A stretch of 64,000 bases of DNA, from positions 1 to 64,000 of the forward strand of contig JBKEHH010000008.1 of the NCBI GenBank assembly GCA_046710535.1, given 5' to 3'. The DNA comes from CAWVSB01 sp046710535. Its GTDB lineage: Bacteria > Pseudomonadota > Gammaproteobacteria > Pseudomonadales > CAWVSB01. Position numbers and translations under genes: made by a program. Numbering within the stretch: position 1 is the first letter of the stretch; each line of letters starts with the position of its first letter. Positions 16,376 through 26,256 of the stretch are shown here, in pieces. The notes under the pieces are model-generated. The model worked only from the letters and a program-made list of their open reading frames with translations. It was not told where the DNA came from and did not search any database.

Positions 16376-19183
16376 TTACGCGTAATGACGGACTTCGCCG
16401 TCACCATCTATATTATCAACGCAACGAACACAGAGTAATGGATGCGTTTCATCCTCACCAACATCTTCACGATGATGCCAACAGCGCTCACACTTTTCAT
16501 GAGTCGATGCATTAACACTAACCCTTAAACCATTTAATTCAGTCTCTACGCCATTAGAGCCATCGGCTAAATCGCAAATTTTCGCCGTTGAGGTAATCAA
16601 AACAAAACGCAACTCGGTTTCCAATCGCTCAAGATCGGCACGTAAGCTGCCATCGCAATAAAGTACAACTTCTGCGCTCAAGCTACCCTTTACTTCTCCT
16701 GCTCCACGCTTAACCTCTAATTCTTTATTTACGGCTGTTTTAACCGCCATCATTCTTTCCCAATAAGCGGCGTTGAAATCAGTGTCATTATCTAAGCGTA
16801 ATAGCCCTTCATACCATGTTTCGAGAAAAATCGACTCGCCTCTATCACCCGGGATAAAGGCCCATATTTCATCAGCGGTAAAGCTTAATACTGGAGCAAG
16901 CCAGCGCGAAAGTGCCTCGATAATATGATACATGGCTGTCTGCGCAGAACGCCTAGCTAAGCTATCGCTCTGCGTGGTGTACTGCCGATCTTTAATAACA
17001 TCAAGATAAAATCCACCCATTTCAACCACACAAAAGTTATGTAACTTTTGATAAAACTGATGAAAATGATAATCGTTATAAGCCTCGATAATTTCATCTT
17101 GTAAGCGCGAGGTTAAATCTACAGCCCACCTATCTAACGCTAACATATCCTGCGGAGCAACTAAGTTTTTGGTTGGATCAAAACCGTCCAGATTCGACAG
17201 GAAAAAGCGTGCAGTATTCCGAATACGTCGATACGAATCAGCCGTGCGCTTAAAGTTTTCATCTGACACGGTCATTTCATTACGGTAATCAGTAGCAGCT
17301 ACCCATAGACGCAAAATATCAGCGCCTAAGGTTTTCATCACCTGCTGTGGTGCAACTACATTACCGACTGACTTCGACATTTTTCTGCCGTCGGTATCAA
17401 CCGTAAAACCGTGAGTTAAAACTTGCTTATAGGGCTGCTGACCAAACGCAGCAATGCCGGTTAGTAAAGAGGACTGGAACCAACCACGATGCTGATCGGA
17501 GCCCTCAAGATACAAATCTGCGGGTGACTGAAGATAATCTCGTTCACGCAATACGCAAGCATGACTTACACCTGAGTCAAACCATACATCTAAGGTATCG
17601 GTAACTTTTTCGTACTGATCAGCGTCACCACCTAAGAGCTCACTAGGCTCGAGATCAAACCAAGCATCTATTCCTTCTTGCTCAACTTTTAAAGCAACTT
17701 GCTCGATGAGCTCAGCTGAGTTTGGATGCAGCTCGGAAGTATCCTTATGGATAAACAAGGCAATTGGCACGCCCCATGTACGTTGACGGGAAACACACCA
17801 ATCCGGCCTACCCTCAATCATGCTTTCAATACGCGCCTTGCCCCAAGCAGGCAACCACTCTACTTCATTGATCGTTTTTGCAGCCTGCTCCATCAATCCA
17901 TTTTCATGCATGCCAATAAACCACTGTGGCGTTGCTCTAAAAATAATAGGCGTTTTATGACGCCAGCAATGCGGATAACTATGGTTAAACTCTACATGCT
18001 TTAACAACATGTGTTTTTCAGCTAACAAATCAACAATCACCGCATTTGCTTTAAACACATGCTGACCTTCAACAAAAGGCGTGCCTTCAACAAAAAGCCC
18101 ATTACTACCAACGGGGTTATAAGTCTCAATACCGTAGCGCTGACCTACTATAAAGTCGTCTTGACCATGCCCTGGTGCAGTATGAACATTACCCGTACCA
18201 GCATCAGTGGTAACGTGTTCACCCAATATTAGCGGAACTGTTTTATCCAAAAAAGGATGCTTAACTTGAATATTTTCGAGCGCCGAGCCTTTAGCGATAC
18301 CCAATATTTCAAAACTACTGGCACCATAGCGCGCTACGCATTGCTCCAACAGAGCTTGGGCTAAAACAACGGTATGCTCAACGCTATCAATAACTAATGT
18401 AGCCAACACATAATCTAACTCAGGATTAACCGATACCGCCATATTAGCCGGCAATGTCCAAGGCGTTGTTGTCCAAATGACAACAGCAATATTATTACCT
18501 GTCAGTCCAAAAGCAGCGCTCAAACTATCGTCAGCGGCCATGAATTTAACGTCAATCGCCGATGACACTTTATCCTGATACTCAACTTCGGCCTCGGCTA
18601 AAGCAGAGCCGCAATTCATACACCAATGAACGGGCTTAAAGCCTTTCACTAAATGACCGTTATCAGCAATTTTCCCTAAGGTGCGGATAATGTTCGCTTC
18701 AAAGCAATAATCCATGGTCAGATAAGGATTATCCCATTCAGCAAAGACACCTAGGCGTTTAAAGTCTTCACGCTGACCATTAACTTGTTTGGCGGCATAT
18801 TCACGACACTTGTTACGAAAAGTTTTGGCGTCAACTTTTACGCCAGCTTTGCCAATTTTTTTCTCAACGTTTAGCTCAATTGGTAAACCATGACAATCCC
18901 AACCTGGGACATAAGGCGCGTCTAACCCATTAAGTGTTTTCGATTTAACGATAATGTCTTTCAATATTTTATTAACAGAATGACCTATATGAATATCGCC
19001 ATTAGCGTAGGGAGGACCATCATGCAAAATAAATTGTTCGCAACCACTGCGCGCTGCACGAATTTTTTGGTATAACTCACCTTCCTGCCATTTTTTTAAC
19101 ATTGCTGGTTCGCGATTGGCCAAATTAGCTTTCATCGGAAAGTCAGTCTTTGGTAAGTTTAAAGTTTGCTTATAATCAGACAT
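16376..19183 (-). CDS. ileS: isoleucyl-tRNA synthetase
   Basis: The 935-aa class I synthetase has the HIGH motif (PPYANGDIHIGHSVNKILKD, about 58-77), the CP1 editing domain, and the KMSKS loop (DGRKMSKSVGN). At its C-terminus is a zinc-finger region with two Cys pairs (CERCWH and LCVRC). Length matches the bacterial type (E. coli 938). It lies between ribF (30 bp upstream) and lspA. Confidence 0.98.
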   Translation of the reverse strand: MSDYKQTLNLPKTDFPMKANLANREPAMLKKWQEGELYQKIRAARSGCEQFILHDGPPYANGDIHIGHSVNKILKDIIVKSKTLNGLDAPYVPGWDCHGLPIELNVEKKIGKAGVKVDAKTFRNKCREYAAKQVNGQREDFKRLGVFAEWDNPYLTMDYCFEANIIRTLGKIADNGHLVKGFKPVHWCMNCGSALAEAEVEYQDKVSSAIDVKFMAADDSLSAAFGLTGNNIAVVIWTTTPWTLPANMAVSVNPELDYVLATLVIDSVEHTVVLAQALLEQCVARYGASSFEILGIAKGSALENIQVKHPFLDKTVPLILGEHVTTDAGTGNVHTAPGHGQDDFIVGQRYGIETYNPVGSNGLFVEGTPFVEGQHVFKANAVIVDLLAEKHMLLKHVEFNHSYPHCWRHKTPIIFRATPQWFIGMHENGLMEQAAKTINEVEWLPAWGKARIESMIEGRPDWCVSRQRTWGVPIALFIHKDTSELHPNSAELIEQVALKVEQEGIDAWFDLEPSELLGGDADQYEKVTDTLDVWFDSGVSHACVLRERDYLQSPADLYLEGSDQHRGWFQSSLLTGIAAFGQQPYKQVLTHGFTVDTDGRKMSKSVGNVVAPQQVMKTLGADILRLWVAATDYRNEMTVSDENFKRTADSYRRIRNTARFFLSNLDGFDPTKNLVAPQDMLALDRWAVDLTSRLQDEIIEAYNDYHFHQFYQKLHNFCVVEMGGFYLDVIKDRQYTTQSDSLARRSAQTAMYHIIEALSRWLAPVLSFTADEIWAFIPGDRGESIFLETWYEGLLRLDNDTDFNAAYWERMMAVKTAVNKELEVKRGAGEVKGSLSAEVVLYCDGSLRADLERLETELRFVLITSTAKICDLADGSNGVETELNGLRVSVNASTHEKCERCWHHREDVGEDETHPLLCVRCVDNIDGDGEVRHYA

Positions 19184-19212
19184 GTGTATTTTCTATTGGG
19201 TTGTCTTATCGC

Positions 19213-20154
19213 TTACGCGTTTATTTGGTTATTAAAGTACTCACGCCCTTTTTCAATATCGGCATGAATTGTTATTTTTAGCTCTTCGATCGAGTCAAAT
19301 TTCATTTCATCACGAATACGATGTCGAAACACCACATCAATGGTTTTACCGTACAAGTTACCACTGTAATCAAGTAGATGAACTTCTAAAATAGCTTTAA
19401 CACTGTCACCTATTGTTGGCCGCGTGCCTATATTGGCCATGCCATGATAAGTATTACCATTAAAGCCACTTACCTCTACCGCATAGACACCGGATAAAAC
19501 CGCACGAAATCGATGTAACTCCATATTAGCAGTAGGTATTCCTATTGTTCTGCCCACTTGACGACCATATACAACTTTGCCACTTATAGAATAAGGCTTC
19601 CCCAACAGTTTTGCTGCTTCGTCAAAATCAGCATTCTCTAAACACTGTCGTATCCGAGTACTAGAAATTCTCTCACTGTCTTCTAAAACTGACGCGGTAT
19701 CAACAACGTCAAAACCTTGCTTTTGACCGGCAGCGCGCAACACATTGGTGTCACCTTTGCGGTCTTGGCCAAAGCGTAAATCATCACCAACAACGATGTA
19801 CTTAACCTCTAGGCCATCGACAAATACATGTTGAATAAAGTCTTCCGCAGTCATACTACGAAAACGTTCGTCAAAACGGACTCGTAACACACGATCAATA
19901 CCTAGTTTACGCAGTGCAATAAACTTTTCTTTAAAGCTCATTAGCCTTGCTGGCGCTTCAGCTGGCGCGAAATATTCACAAGGAAGTGGTTCAAAACAAA
20001 TGACAACTGTGGGCAAAGCGAGCTCTTTTCCCTTCGCCACTAAACGAGTCATCAGCTCTTGATGGCCTAGGTGAACGCCGTCAAATGCACCAATAGTGCC
20101 CACACAACCACGGTGACGCGGCTGCAGGTTATGTAAACCTCTGATTAATTCCAT
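19213..20154 (-). CDS. ribF: bifunctional riboflavin kinase / FMN adenylyltransferase
   Basis: RibF makes FMN and then FAD. The 313-aa protein has the N-terminal adenylyltransferase domain (GAFDGVHLGHQELM; SSTRIRQCLENADFDEAAKLLG, given in part) and the C-terminal kinase domain (GRTIGIPTANM, VYAVEVSG). It belongs to the murJ-ribF-ileS-lspA cluster common in gammaproteobacteria. FAD made here also serves IlvI in this window. Confidence 0.96.
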   Translation of the reverse strand: MELIRGLHNLQPRHRGCVGTIGAFDGVHLGHQELMTRLVAKGKELALPTVVICFEPLPCEYFAPAEAPARLMSFKEKFIALRKLGIDRVLRVRFDERFRSMTAEDFIQHVFVDGLEVKYIVVGDDLRFGQDRKGDTNVLRAAGQKQGFDVVDTASVLEDSERISSTRIRQCLENADFDEAAKLLGKPYSISGKVVYGRQVGRTIGIPTANMELHRFRAVLSGVYAVEVSGFNGNTYHGMANIGTRPTIGDSVKAILEVHLLDYSGNLYGKTIDVVFRHRIRDEMKFDSIEELKITIHADIEKGREYFNNQINA

Positions 20155-20220
20155 TGATGCAGATCTTAGTGATCAAATAAAAGCCAGATTATAGCCTAGA
20201 GACACTGCCAAGCCTACTAA

Positions 20221-21831
20221 TCAGCCGTTATTAGCGGGTTTAAAATGCACCGGACGAAAGCCCATTAATACTAATGAGCCAAAATAAATCACCCCGCCAA
20301 CGCCACACAGCCCCAGCAAGCTCAAACCACGCTGCCACCAATGTTGCGCCAGCATATCGACACTGAATTGACCCACCCAAACCAATGCTGCTCCCATCAC
20401 TAGGGCCGCCGCTAACAACTTAACCATTTGCACGACTTGGCCTGTAGCAGCCTGATAAACACCACTATTCACCAAACCACGCCATAATAATATGGCGTTT
20501 ATCCACGCTGCCAATGCGGTTGCTAAAGCCAAACCTACATGGCCAATCTGCCAAAAATGATGCAATGGCAACACTAAAGCAAAATTGAGTACCATATTAG
20601 CGACCATCGCAATGATGCCTATTTTTACTGGTGTTTTAGTATCTTGGCGCGAGTAATATCCAGGCGCTAACACCTTGATTAACATAAATGCCAGCAGACC
20701 GCCCGCATAGGCTCGGACACTCAGTGCCGACATAGCTATATCTCGCGAGGTCATTTCGCCGTATTGAAATAAGGCCATTAAAATTGGCTCAGCCAATACC
20801 ATTAAGGCCACCGCAGCGGGTAGGGCGATCATTGAAACCATGCGAATCGCCCAATCCATGGTCTGTGAAAATTTATTGCCGCCGTCGTTAGCCACATCTC
20901 TCGACAGACTAGGTAAAATAACGGTAGACACCGCGATCGCAAAAACTCCCAATGGCAACTCAGACAAGCGGTCAGAGAAATACAACCACGACACACTGCC
21001 GGTCGGTAAAAATGACGCCAATACTGTATCTAGTAGTAAATTAATCTGACTAACCGAAACACCAAATAGTGCCGGCACCATTAATTTCAGGATGCGCCGC
21101 ACACCGCTATCTTTCAAATCCCACTTAGGCTTTGGCACCAAATCTACCCGATACAATGCAGGCAGCTGAAACAACAACTGGGCTAAGCCTGCAACAAATA
21201 CACCCCAAGCAAGGGCATAAGTTGGCTCAACCATTGTAGGTGCATAACAAACGGCCGCAGCTATTAATGACAAATTTAGCAAGACCGGCGTAACCGCCGG
21301 CACCGCAAATCGGCCATAACTATTTAACATCGCCCCAGCAAAACCAGTTAGTGATATAAAGAATAAATAGGGAAATGTAATACGAATTAAACTGGTGGTA
21401 AGTTCCATTTTCTCAGGCTGACTGCTAAAGCCAGGCGCCACTACATACACCAATACCGGAGCTGCCATCACGGCCAAACCAGTTACCACAATTAAACTGC
21501 CACCCAAGACCCCAGCAACTCGGTCAATTAGGGCCTTAACAGTAAGATGATCGCGTTGAGTTTTATATTCTGATAACACCGGCACAAAGGCTTGAGAAAA
21601 AGCACCTTCAGAAAATAATCGGCGTAAAAAATTAGGTACTTTAAAGGCGACGAAAAAGGCATCTGCATTACCTGCGGCGCCAATAAATGTCGCAAATGCA
21701 ATGTCGCGCAACAGGCCCAACACTCGCGACAACATGGTAAACACACTAACAATAGCGCTGGATCGCAATAAACCTTTAGGTTTATCTTCAGCTATTTTGG
21801 CTTGCTTATCGCTATCGCCTTGCTCAGACAA
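20221..21831 (-). CDS. murJ: lipid II flippase MurJ
   Basis: MurJ (MviN) moves lipid II across the inner membrane for peptidoglycan synthesis. The 536-aa MOP-superfamily protein has about 14 hydrophobic segments and typical motifs (SRVLGLLRDIAFATFIGA, RLFSEGAFSQAFVPVL). The start is TTG: GGAG lies 7 nt before it and no ATG fits better. In Pseudomonas rpsT lies upstream of this gene; here pyrB does, 27 bp away on the same strand. Confidence 0.95.
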   Translation of the reverse strand: MSEQGDSDKQAKIAEDKPKGLLRSSAIVSVFTMLSRVLGLLRDIAFATFIGAAGNADAFFVAFKVPNFLRRLFSEGAFSQAFVPVLSEYKTQRDHLTVKALIDRVAGVLGGSLIVVTGLAVMAAPVLVYVVAPGFSSQPEKMELTTSLIRITFPYLFFISLTGFAGAMLNSYGRFAVPAVTPVLLNLSLIAAAVCYAPTMVEPTYALAWGVFVAGLAQLLFQLPALYRVDLVPKPKWDLKDSGVRRILKLMVPALFGVSVSQINLLLDTVLASFLPTGSVSWLYFSDRLSELPLGVFAIAVSTVILPSLSRDVANDGGNKFSQTMDWAIRMVSMIALPAAVALMVLAEPILMALFQYGEMTSRDIAMSALSVRAYAGGLLAFMLIKVLAPGYYSRQDTKTPVKIGIIAMVANMVLNFALVLPLHHFWQIGHVGLALATALAAWINAILLWRGLVNSGVYQAATGQVVQMVKLLAAALVMGAALVWVGQFSVDMLAQHWWQRGLSLLGLCGVGGVIYFGSLVLMGFRPVHFKPANNG

Positions 21832-21858
21832 ATCTATACTCCACCGCTACTGGCATAA

Positions 21859-22872
21859 TTACTGGGTACGACGAATATGCCATGGCACTGCCACAGAGAA
21901 TTTATCAACCAAGTCGACCACATCGAAAATCAAGGTAAACAAAGCCATTCTGATCAATATGCCATTATCGGCCTGCCTAAAAATCGCCAAATTCGGGTTT
22001 TCATTCAAATCCACATCTAGCTCATTAGCCTCTGCTCTAGAGTCCCTTGGCAATGGATGCATAATGACAGTATTAGGATCACAAAACTTAGTATAAATGG
22101 CTTGGTTTAATCTAAATCGGCCACGATAAATATTGGCCTCTTCTTTGCTGGCAAAGCGTTCTTCCTGAATCCGAGTGGAGTAAGCAATATCAACATCAGC
22201 AATACTTTGCTCCATATTGTCAGACTCAATCACTTTATGGCCGCAGGCCCGCAACTGCTCGACGATATCTTCAGGCATAGCAAGCTCACGAGGAGAGATC
22301 AGCGTAATACTCAAATTTTTAAATACGCTCAACAACTTACAGATGGAGTGAACCGTACGTCCATACTTCAAATCGCCAATCATGGCTAGGCGCATACCGT
22401 CTACTCCTTTATTTTTTCCTAACAGTTCTTTTCGGATGGTATATAAATCTAACAAGGCTTGACTCGGATGCTCATTTGCACCATCGCCGCCATTTAATAC
22501 CGGCACTCTACTAGCGCTAGCAAACTCAGACACCGACCAAGCTTGAGGATGACGCATCACAATAACATCGCTATAACCACTCATTACTCTAGCCGTATCG
22601 TATAAGGATTCACCTTTAGCAATAGCGGTATGCTCAAAACCGGTGGTTTCACGCACTTCACCGCCTAACAAATTAAAGGCACAACCAAAACTTACGCGAG
22701 TTCTGGTGCTCGGCTCAAAAAACATACTGCCTAAAATTGCCCCATCAAGCACTTTGGTCAGCTTTTTGCGCTGAGCATAGGGCTCCATTAAATCAGCAAC
22801 CGAAAAGATATGTTCAATATCTTCTCGCTCAAATTGGTCGATGCTTAAAACATGGCTGCCAGCAAATATCAC
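21859..22872 (-). CDS. pyrB: aspartate carbamoyltransferase
   Basis: PyrB condenses carbamoyl phosphate with L-aspartate in pyrimidine synthesis. The 337-aa protein has the carbamoyl-phosphate motif FFEPSTRTRVSF, HPSQALLDLYTI and the Asp-binding MHPLPRDSR. It is the longer form (about 340 aa) found in marine gammaproteobacteria such as Shewanella and Pseudoalteromonas, not the 311-aa E. coli type. No pyrI regulatory-subunit gene follows. The start is GTG, preceded by AAGGGG. Confidence 0.93.
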   Translation of the reverse strand: MIFAGSHVLSIDQFEREDIEHIFSVADLMEPYAQRKKLTKVLDGAILGSMFFEPSTRTRVSFGCAFNLLGGEVRETTGFEHTAIAKGESLYDTARVMSGYSDVIVMRHPQAWSVSEFASASRVPVLNGGDGANEHPSQALLDLYTIRKELLGKNKGVDGMRLAMIGDLKYGRTVHSICKLLSVFKNLSITLISPRELAMPEDIVEQLRACGHKVIESDNMEQSIADVDIAYSTRIQEERFASKEEANIYRGRFRLNQAIYTKFCDPNTVIMHPLPRDSRAEANELDVDLNENPNLAIFRQADNGILIRMALFTLIFDVVDLVDKFSVAVPWHIRRTQ

Positions 22873-22943
22873 GCCCTACCCCTTATTATTTTCATTTGTT
22901 AACTATCCCTATTATTTCAGTAATCACCGTCTAGTCCAACGAA

Positions 22944-24371
22944 TTAAAACTGTTTCGCATATTCTTCAAGCGCCGCCAATACGTTTCGACCTTTTTCGCT
23001 CAAATCATCTTTTGTCTTCAGCTCTGCAAGTTCGGCCAAGTAATCTGTCATCACTATACTGCCACCAGCATCAGCATCGTATATTCGCTGATGACAAAAC
23101 TCTGCCCAAAGGCTTTTCTCTTGCTCACTTAGAGACTCTGGCCAATTCCGCGCCCGATAGCGAAAAAGCAACTCTGGCAATCGCTCATCGGTAAATGGTA
23201 ATTTACCTGCGGCCAAGTCATCCGGCGTAGACGCTCTAACCTGCTGTAACAAGTTTTTATCTGAATTTGGTAAAAACTGACTGTAAAGCATACCATCGAC
23301 ATCGTATTGACCTGGCGGCTCTGCATCTAAAACCTCGCGTATCTTTTCAACAACACTGATTTCCATATTCTTCCAGCGCTGATAATTTTCACGACATGCC
23401 ACTAAATCTATTCCTAGCTCTGCTGCTCTTTTTTCTTCTAGGGCTTTGGCTGTCACCACCATAGGACTTTTATTAATATGGATAGTCTTTATACCAACTC
23501 TATTTTCACCCACTGCCATTTTTGAGGACGGCATATATAGCTTCTCTCTGATTTCATCGACGGTTAAATGCATCCAATCATCTGGATTGTGCGCTAAGTC
23601 GATAACCACCACGCCATTACTATTACGAGGATGCATAGCGATGGGAACGACTAATGCTGCGCAGCCGTTGATCGCTAGATACTTAGATGAAACATGCAAC
23701 ACAGGCTTTTTAGCCGCCACATCAAGACATTTAGATACTTCAGCCTTTTTTCTCAAACTCAAAGCGTAGTCAAATAATTTAGAGTTGGTCCGCTTAATCA
23801 GCTTAGCGAGCTCTATTGTCGCTCTAACATCTACTAAGGCATCATGGGCACCGACTTGCTCGATGCCATTAGCTTGGGTTAACAATTCAAGTTTAAAGCT
23901 TGGACTACCATCTTCGCGCAACGGCCAATTGATCCCCTCTGGCCTCAGCGCATAGCAAAGCCTCACTACGTCAATTAAATCCCAGCGCGAATTCCCATTC
24001 TGCCACTCGCGGCCATATGGCTCGTAAAAATTACGATATAAACCATAACGAGTAAACTCATCGTCAAACCGAATACTGTTATAACCTACGCCACAAGTTC
24101 CTGTAGCGGCTAATTCTTTATGCACAGTCGCCATAAATTCAGCTTCATTAACGCCCATGGCTAACGCATGTTGAGGCGTAATACCGGTAATCAAACAGGC
24201 CATTGGTTGAGGCAAAAAATCTGGTGCAGGCTGACAAAAGATTTCTAGCGGCTCACCAATAATATTCAACTCGCTATCGGTTCTAATACCAGCAAACTGA
24301 GACGCTCTATCTCTCGAGGGGTCTATTCCAAAAGTTTCATAGTCGTGCCAGTAGAAACTAAATGCTGCCAT
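22944..24371 (-). CDS. sbcB: exodeoxyribonuclease I
   Basis: SbcB (ExoI) degrades single-stranded DNA 3' to 5' in mismatch repair and recombination. The 475-aa length equals the E. coli enzyme. The DEDDh exonuclease domain begins with FYWHDYETFGIDPSRDRASQF, includes GYNSIRFDDEF and GAHDALVDVRATI, and is followed by the SH3-like and C-terminal domains. It is monocistronic, with about 70 bp to pyrB downstream. Confidence 0.95.
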   Translation of the reverse strand: MAAFSFYWHDYETFGIDPSRDRASQFAGIRTDSELNIIGEPLEIFCQPAPDFLPQPMACLITGITPQHALAMGVNEAEFMATVHKELAATGTCGVGYNSIRFDDEFTRYGLYRNFYEPYGREWQNGNSRWDLIDVVRLCYALRPEGINWPLREDGSPSFKLELLTQANGIEQVGAHDALVDVRATIELAKLIKRTNSKLFDYALSLRKKAEVSKCLDVAAKKPVLHVSSKYLAINGCAALVVPIAMHPRNSNGVVVIDLAHNPDDWMHLTVDEIREKLYMPSSKMAVGENRVGIKTIHINKSPMVVTAKALEEKRAAELGIDLVACRENYQRWKNMEISVVEKIREVLDAEPPGQYDVDGMLYSQFLPNSDKNLLQQVRASTPDDLAAGKLPFTDERLPELLFRYRARNWPESLSEQEKSLWAEFCHQRIYDADAGGSIVMTDYLAELAELKTKDDLSEKGRNVLAALEEYAKQF

Positions 24372-24660
24372 ATCTTATGTCCTTTTATAATTCTACTCGC
24401 CATAAATATCTTACTGCTTTGTTTCTCTGGTACCTCATACTATCCAAAACGCTTAGATATATGACCTAGTATTAGCCAGACTGTGCTTTAAATTCTCGAA
24501 AAACTTTGACAGCATTCATACTTTCCAGCTTCGACTTAGTATCAGTTGTCTTTTCTAAACGTAGATTATCAATGCGATAAAGACAACTGTCGCTAAGACA
24601 GCAGTAGCATCACTATAAACGCTATTAATATCAAAATTCTGGTTAAACTTTTACGCTCAT
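24372..24660. other. intergenic region between fumarase and sbcB, no gene seen
   Basis: No ORF with a ribosome binding site and no RNA gene is visible. The only marked structure is the inverted repeat at 24543-24589, listed separately. It should also contain the sbcB promoter, for which I see no clear candidate. Confidence 0.5.
24543..24589. repeat. 11-bp perfect inverted repeat
   Basis: CAGTTGTCTTT (24543-24553) is matched by AAAGACAACTG (24579-24589) with 25 nt between. There is no T-run, so it is not an intrinsic terminator. It lies downstream of the fumarase terminator and upstream of sbcB. It may be an operator, part of a small structured RNA, or a decayed element; none of these is shown. 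Confidence 0.5.
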
Positions 24661-24690
24661 AAAAAAAGCCGGTTCAACCGGCTCTTTTTA
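24661..24690 (-). terminator. rho-independent terminator of the fumarase gene
   Basis: A near-perfect palindrome AGCCGGTT-C-AACCGGCT (24667-24683) is followed on the minus strand by a run of seven T. It overlaps the very end of the fumarase gene. On the plus strand it is followed by CTTTTT, so it may act both ways. Confidence 0.85.
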
Positions 24691-26205
24691 TTGTATTTCT
24701 AAGGCGTGTTCTTCAATTTTCTTTTTCCACTCTTGCGGCCCAGTTTGATGCACCGACACACCTCGAGTATCTACCGCCACCGTCACTGGCATATCAACCA
24801 CGTCAAATTCATAAATTGCTTCCATCCCTAGCTCTGGAAAGGCAACAACCTCAGCATGTTTAATCGCCTTGGACACCAAATAAGCAGCGCCGCCGACAGC
24901 CATTAAATAAACCGCCTCGAACTTTTTGATGGCATCTATCCCTACTGCGCCACGCTCAGCTTTACCAATCATTCCAGTTAAACCAGTTTTCTCTAACATC
25001 TCATGGGTAAATTTATCCATCCGCGTTGCAGTAGTTGGACCAGCTGGCCCCATCACCTCGTCACGCACCGGGTCAACCGGCCCTACGTAGTATATAAAAC
25101 GACCAGTTAAATCTACCGGTAACTCTTCACCGCTGGCCATCATCTCTATCATTTTTTTATGGGCAGCATCACGGCCGGTTAGCATTTTCCCAGACAGCAG
25201 CAAAGTTTCGCCGGGCTGCCAATCTTTAATATCCTCTTTAGTCACGCTATTTAAATCAACGCGCCTTACATCGTCACCAACATCCCATGTAATATCAGGC
25301 CAATCATCTAAACTCGGCGCCTCTTGCAATGAAGGCCCACTTCCATCCAAAACAAAGTGCGCATGACGTGTTGCCGCACAGTTAGGGATCATAGCTACTG
25401 GCAGTGAAGCGGCATGAGTTGGGTAATCCATAATTTTTACATCTAACACGGTGGTTAAACCGCCCAAACCTTGAGCACCGATACCTAATTTATTCACCTC
25501 GTTCATGATTTCTATACGCAACTCTTCAACTCGACTGCTTGGCCCGCGCTCGCGTAATTCATGAATATCAATCGGTTCCATCAAACTTTCTTTGGCCATC
25601 AGCGCTGCTTTCTCAGCAGTCCCACCAATGCCTATACCTAACATTCCTGGCGGGCACCAACCAGCACCCATCGTAGGTATGGTTTTAACAACCCAATCAA
25701 CAATACTGTCAGATGGATTTAACATTGCCATTTTAGATTTATTCTCGCTACCACCACCTTTGGCGGCAACCTGAATATCTACAGTATTACCTTCAACAAC
25801 CTCATAATGAATAACTGCTGGAGTGTTGTCTTTGGTATTGGTTCGCGCACCGGCAGGGTCAGCCAAAATAGACGCGCGCAATATATTGTCTGGATTTAAA
25901 TAAGCACGACGTACACCTTCATTAACCATATCGGTCACGCTCATTGACGCATCCCACTGTACATCCATACCAATTTTGACAAACACAGTAACGATGCCCG
26001 TATCCTGACAGATAGGGCGCTTGCCTTGGGCACACATGCGCGAGTTAATCAGTATTTGAGCCATCGCGTCTTTCGCTGCTTGGCTTTCTTCTCGCAGATA
26101 CGCCTCGTGAACGGCTTTAATAAAATCAGCTGGGTGATAATAAGAAATAAACTGTAGTGCATCGGCAACGCTGTCGATCAAATCATCCTGGCGGATTACG
26201 GTCAT
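24688..26205 (-). CDS. fumarate hydratase, class I (iron-sulfur)
   Basis: This TCA-cycle enzyme interconverts fumarate and malate. The 505-aa protein joins the alpha-type N-terminal domain and the beta-type C-terminal domain in one chain. The motifs RPICQDTGIVTVF, GGSENKSKMAML and PNCAATRHAHFVLDGSGP fit the oxygen-sensitive [4Fe-4S] class I family (FumA/FumB-like). The partly similar L(+)-tartrate dehydratase is split into two chains, so fumarase is preferred. GGAG precedes the ATG by 9 nt. Confidence 0.92.
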   Translation of the reverse strand: MTVIRQDDLIDSVADALQFISYYHPADFIKAVHEAYLREESQAAKDAMAQILINSRMCAQGKRPICQDTGIVTVFVKIGMDVQWDASMSVTDMVNEGVRRAYLNPDNILRASILADPAGARTNTKDNTPAVIHYEVVEGNTVDIQVAAKGGGSENKSKMAMLNPSDSIVDWVVKTIPTMGAGWCPPGMLGIGIGGTAEKAALMAKESLMEPIDIHELRERGPSSRVEELRIEIMNEVNKLGIGAQGLGGLTTVLDVKIMDYPTHAASLPVAMIPNCAATRHAHFVLDGSGPSLQEAPSLDDWPDITWDVGDDVRRVDLNSVTKEDIKDWQPGETLLLSGKMLTGRDAAHKKMIEMMASGEELPVDLTGRFIYYVGPVDPVRDEVMGPAGPTTATRMDKFTHEMLEKTGLTGMIGKAERGAVGIDAIKKFEAVYLMAVGGAAYLVSKAIKHAEVVAFPELGMEAIYEFDVVDMPVTVAVDTRGVSVHQTGPQEWKKKIEEHALEIQ

Positions 26206-26256
26206 GAGGTTTTACTCCAAATTTAGCGTTAAAAACTGACGCGAATTATACATAAG

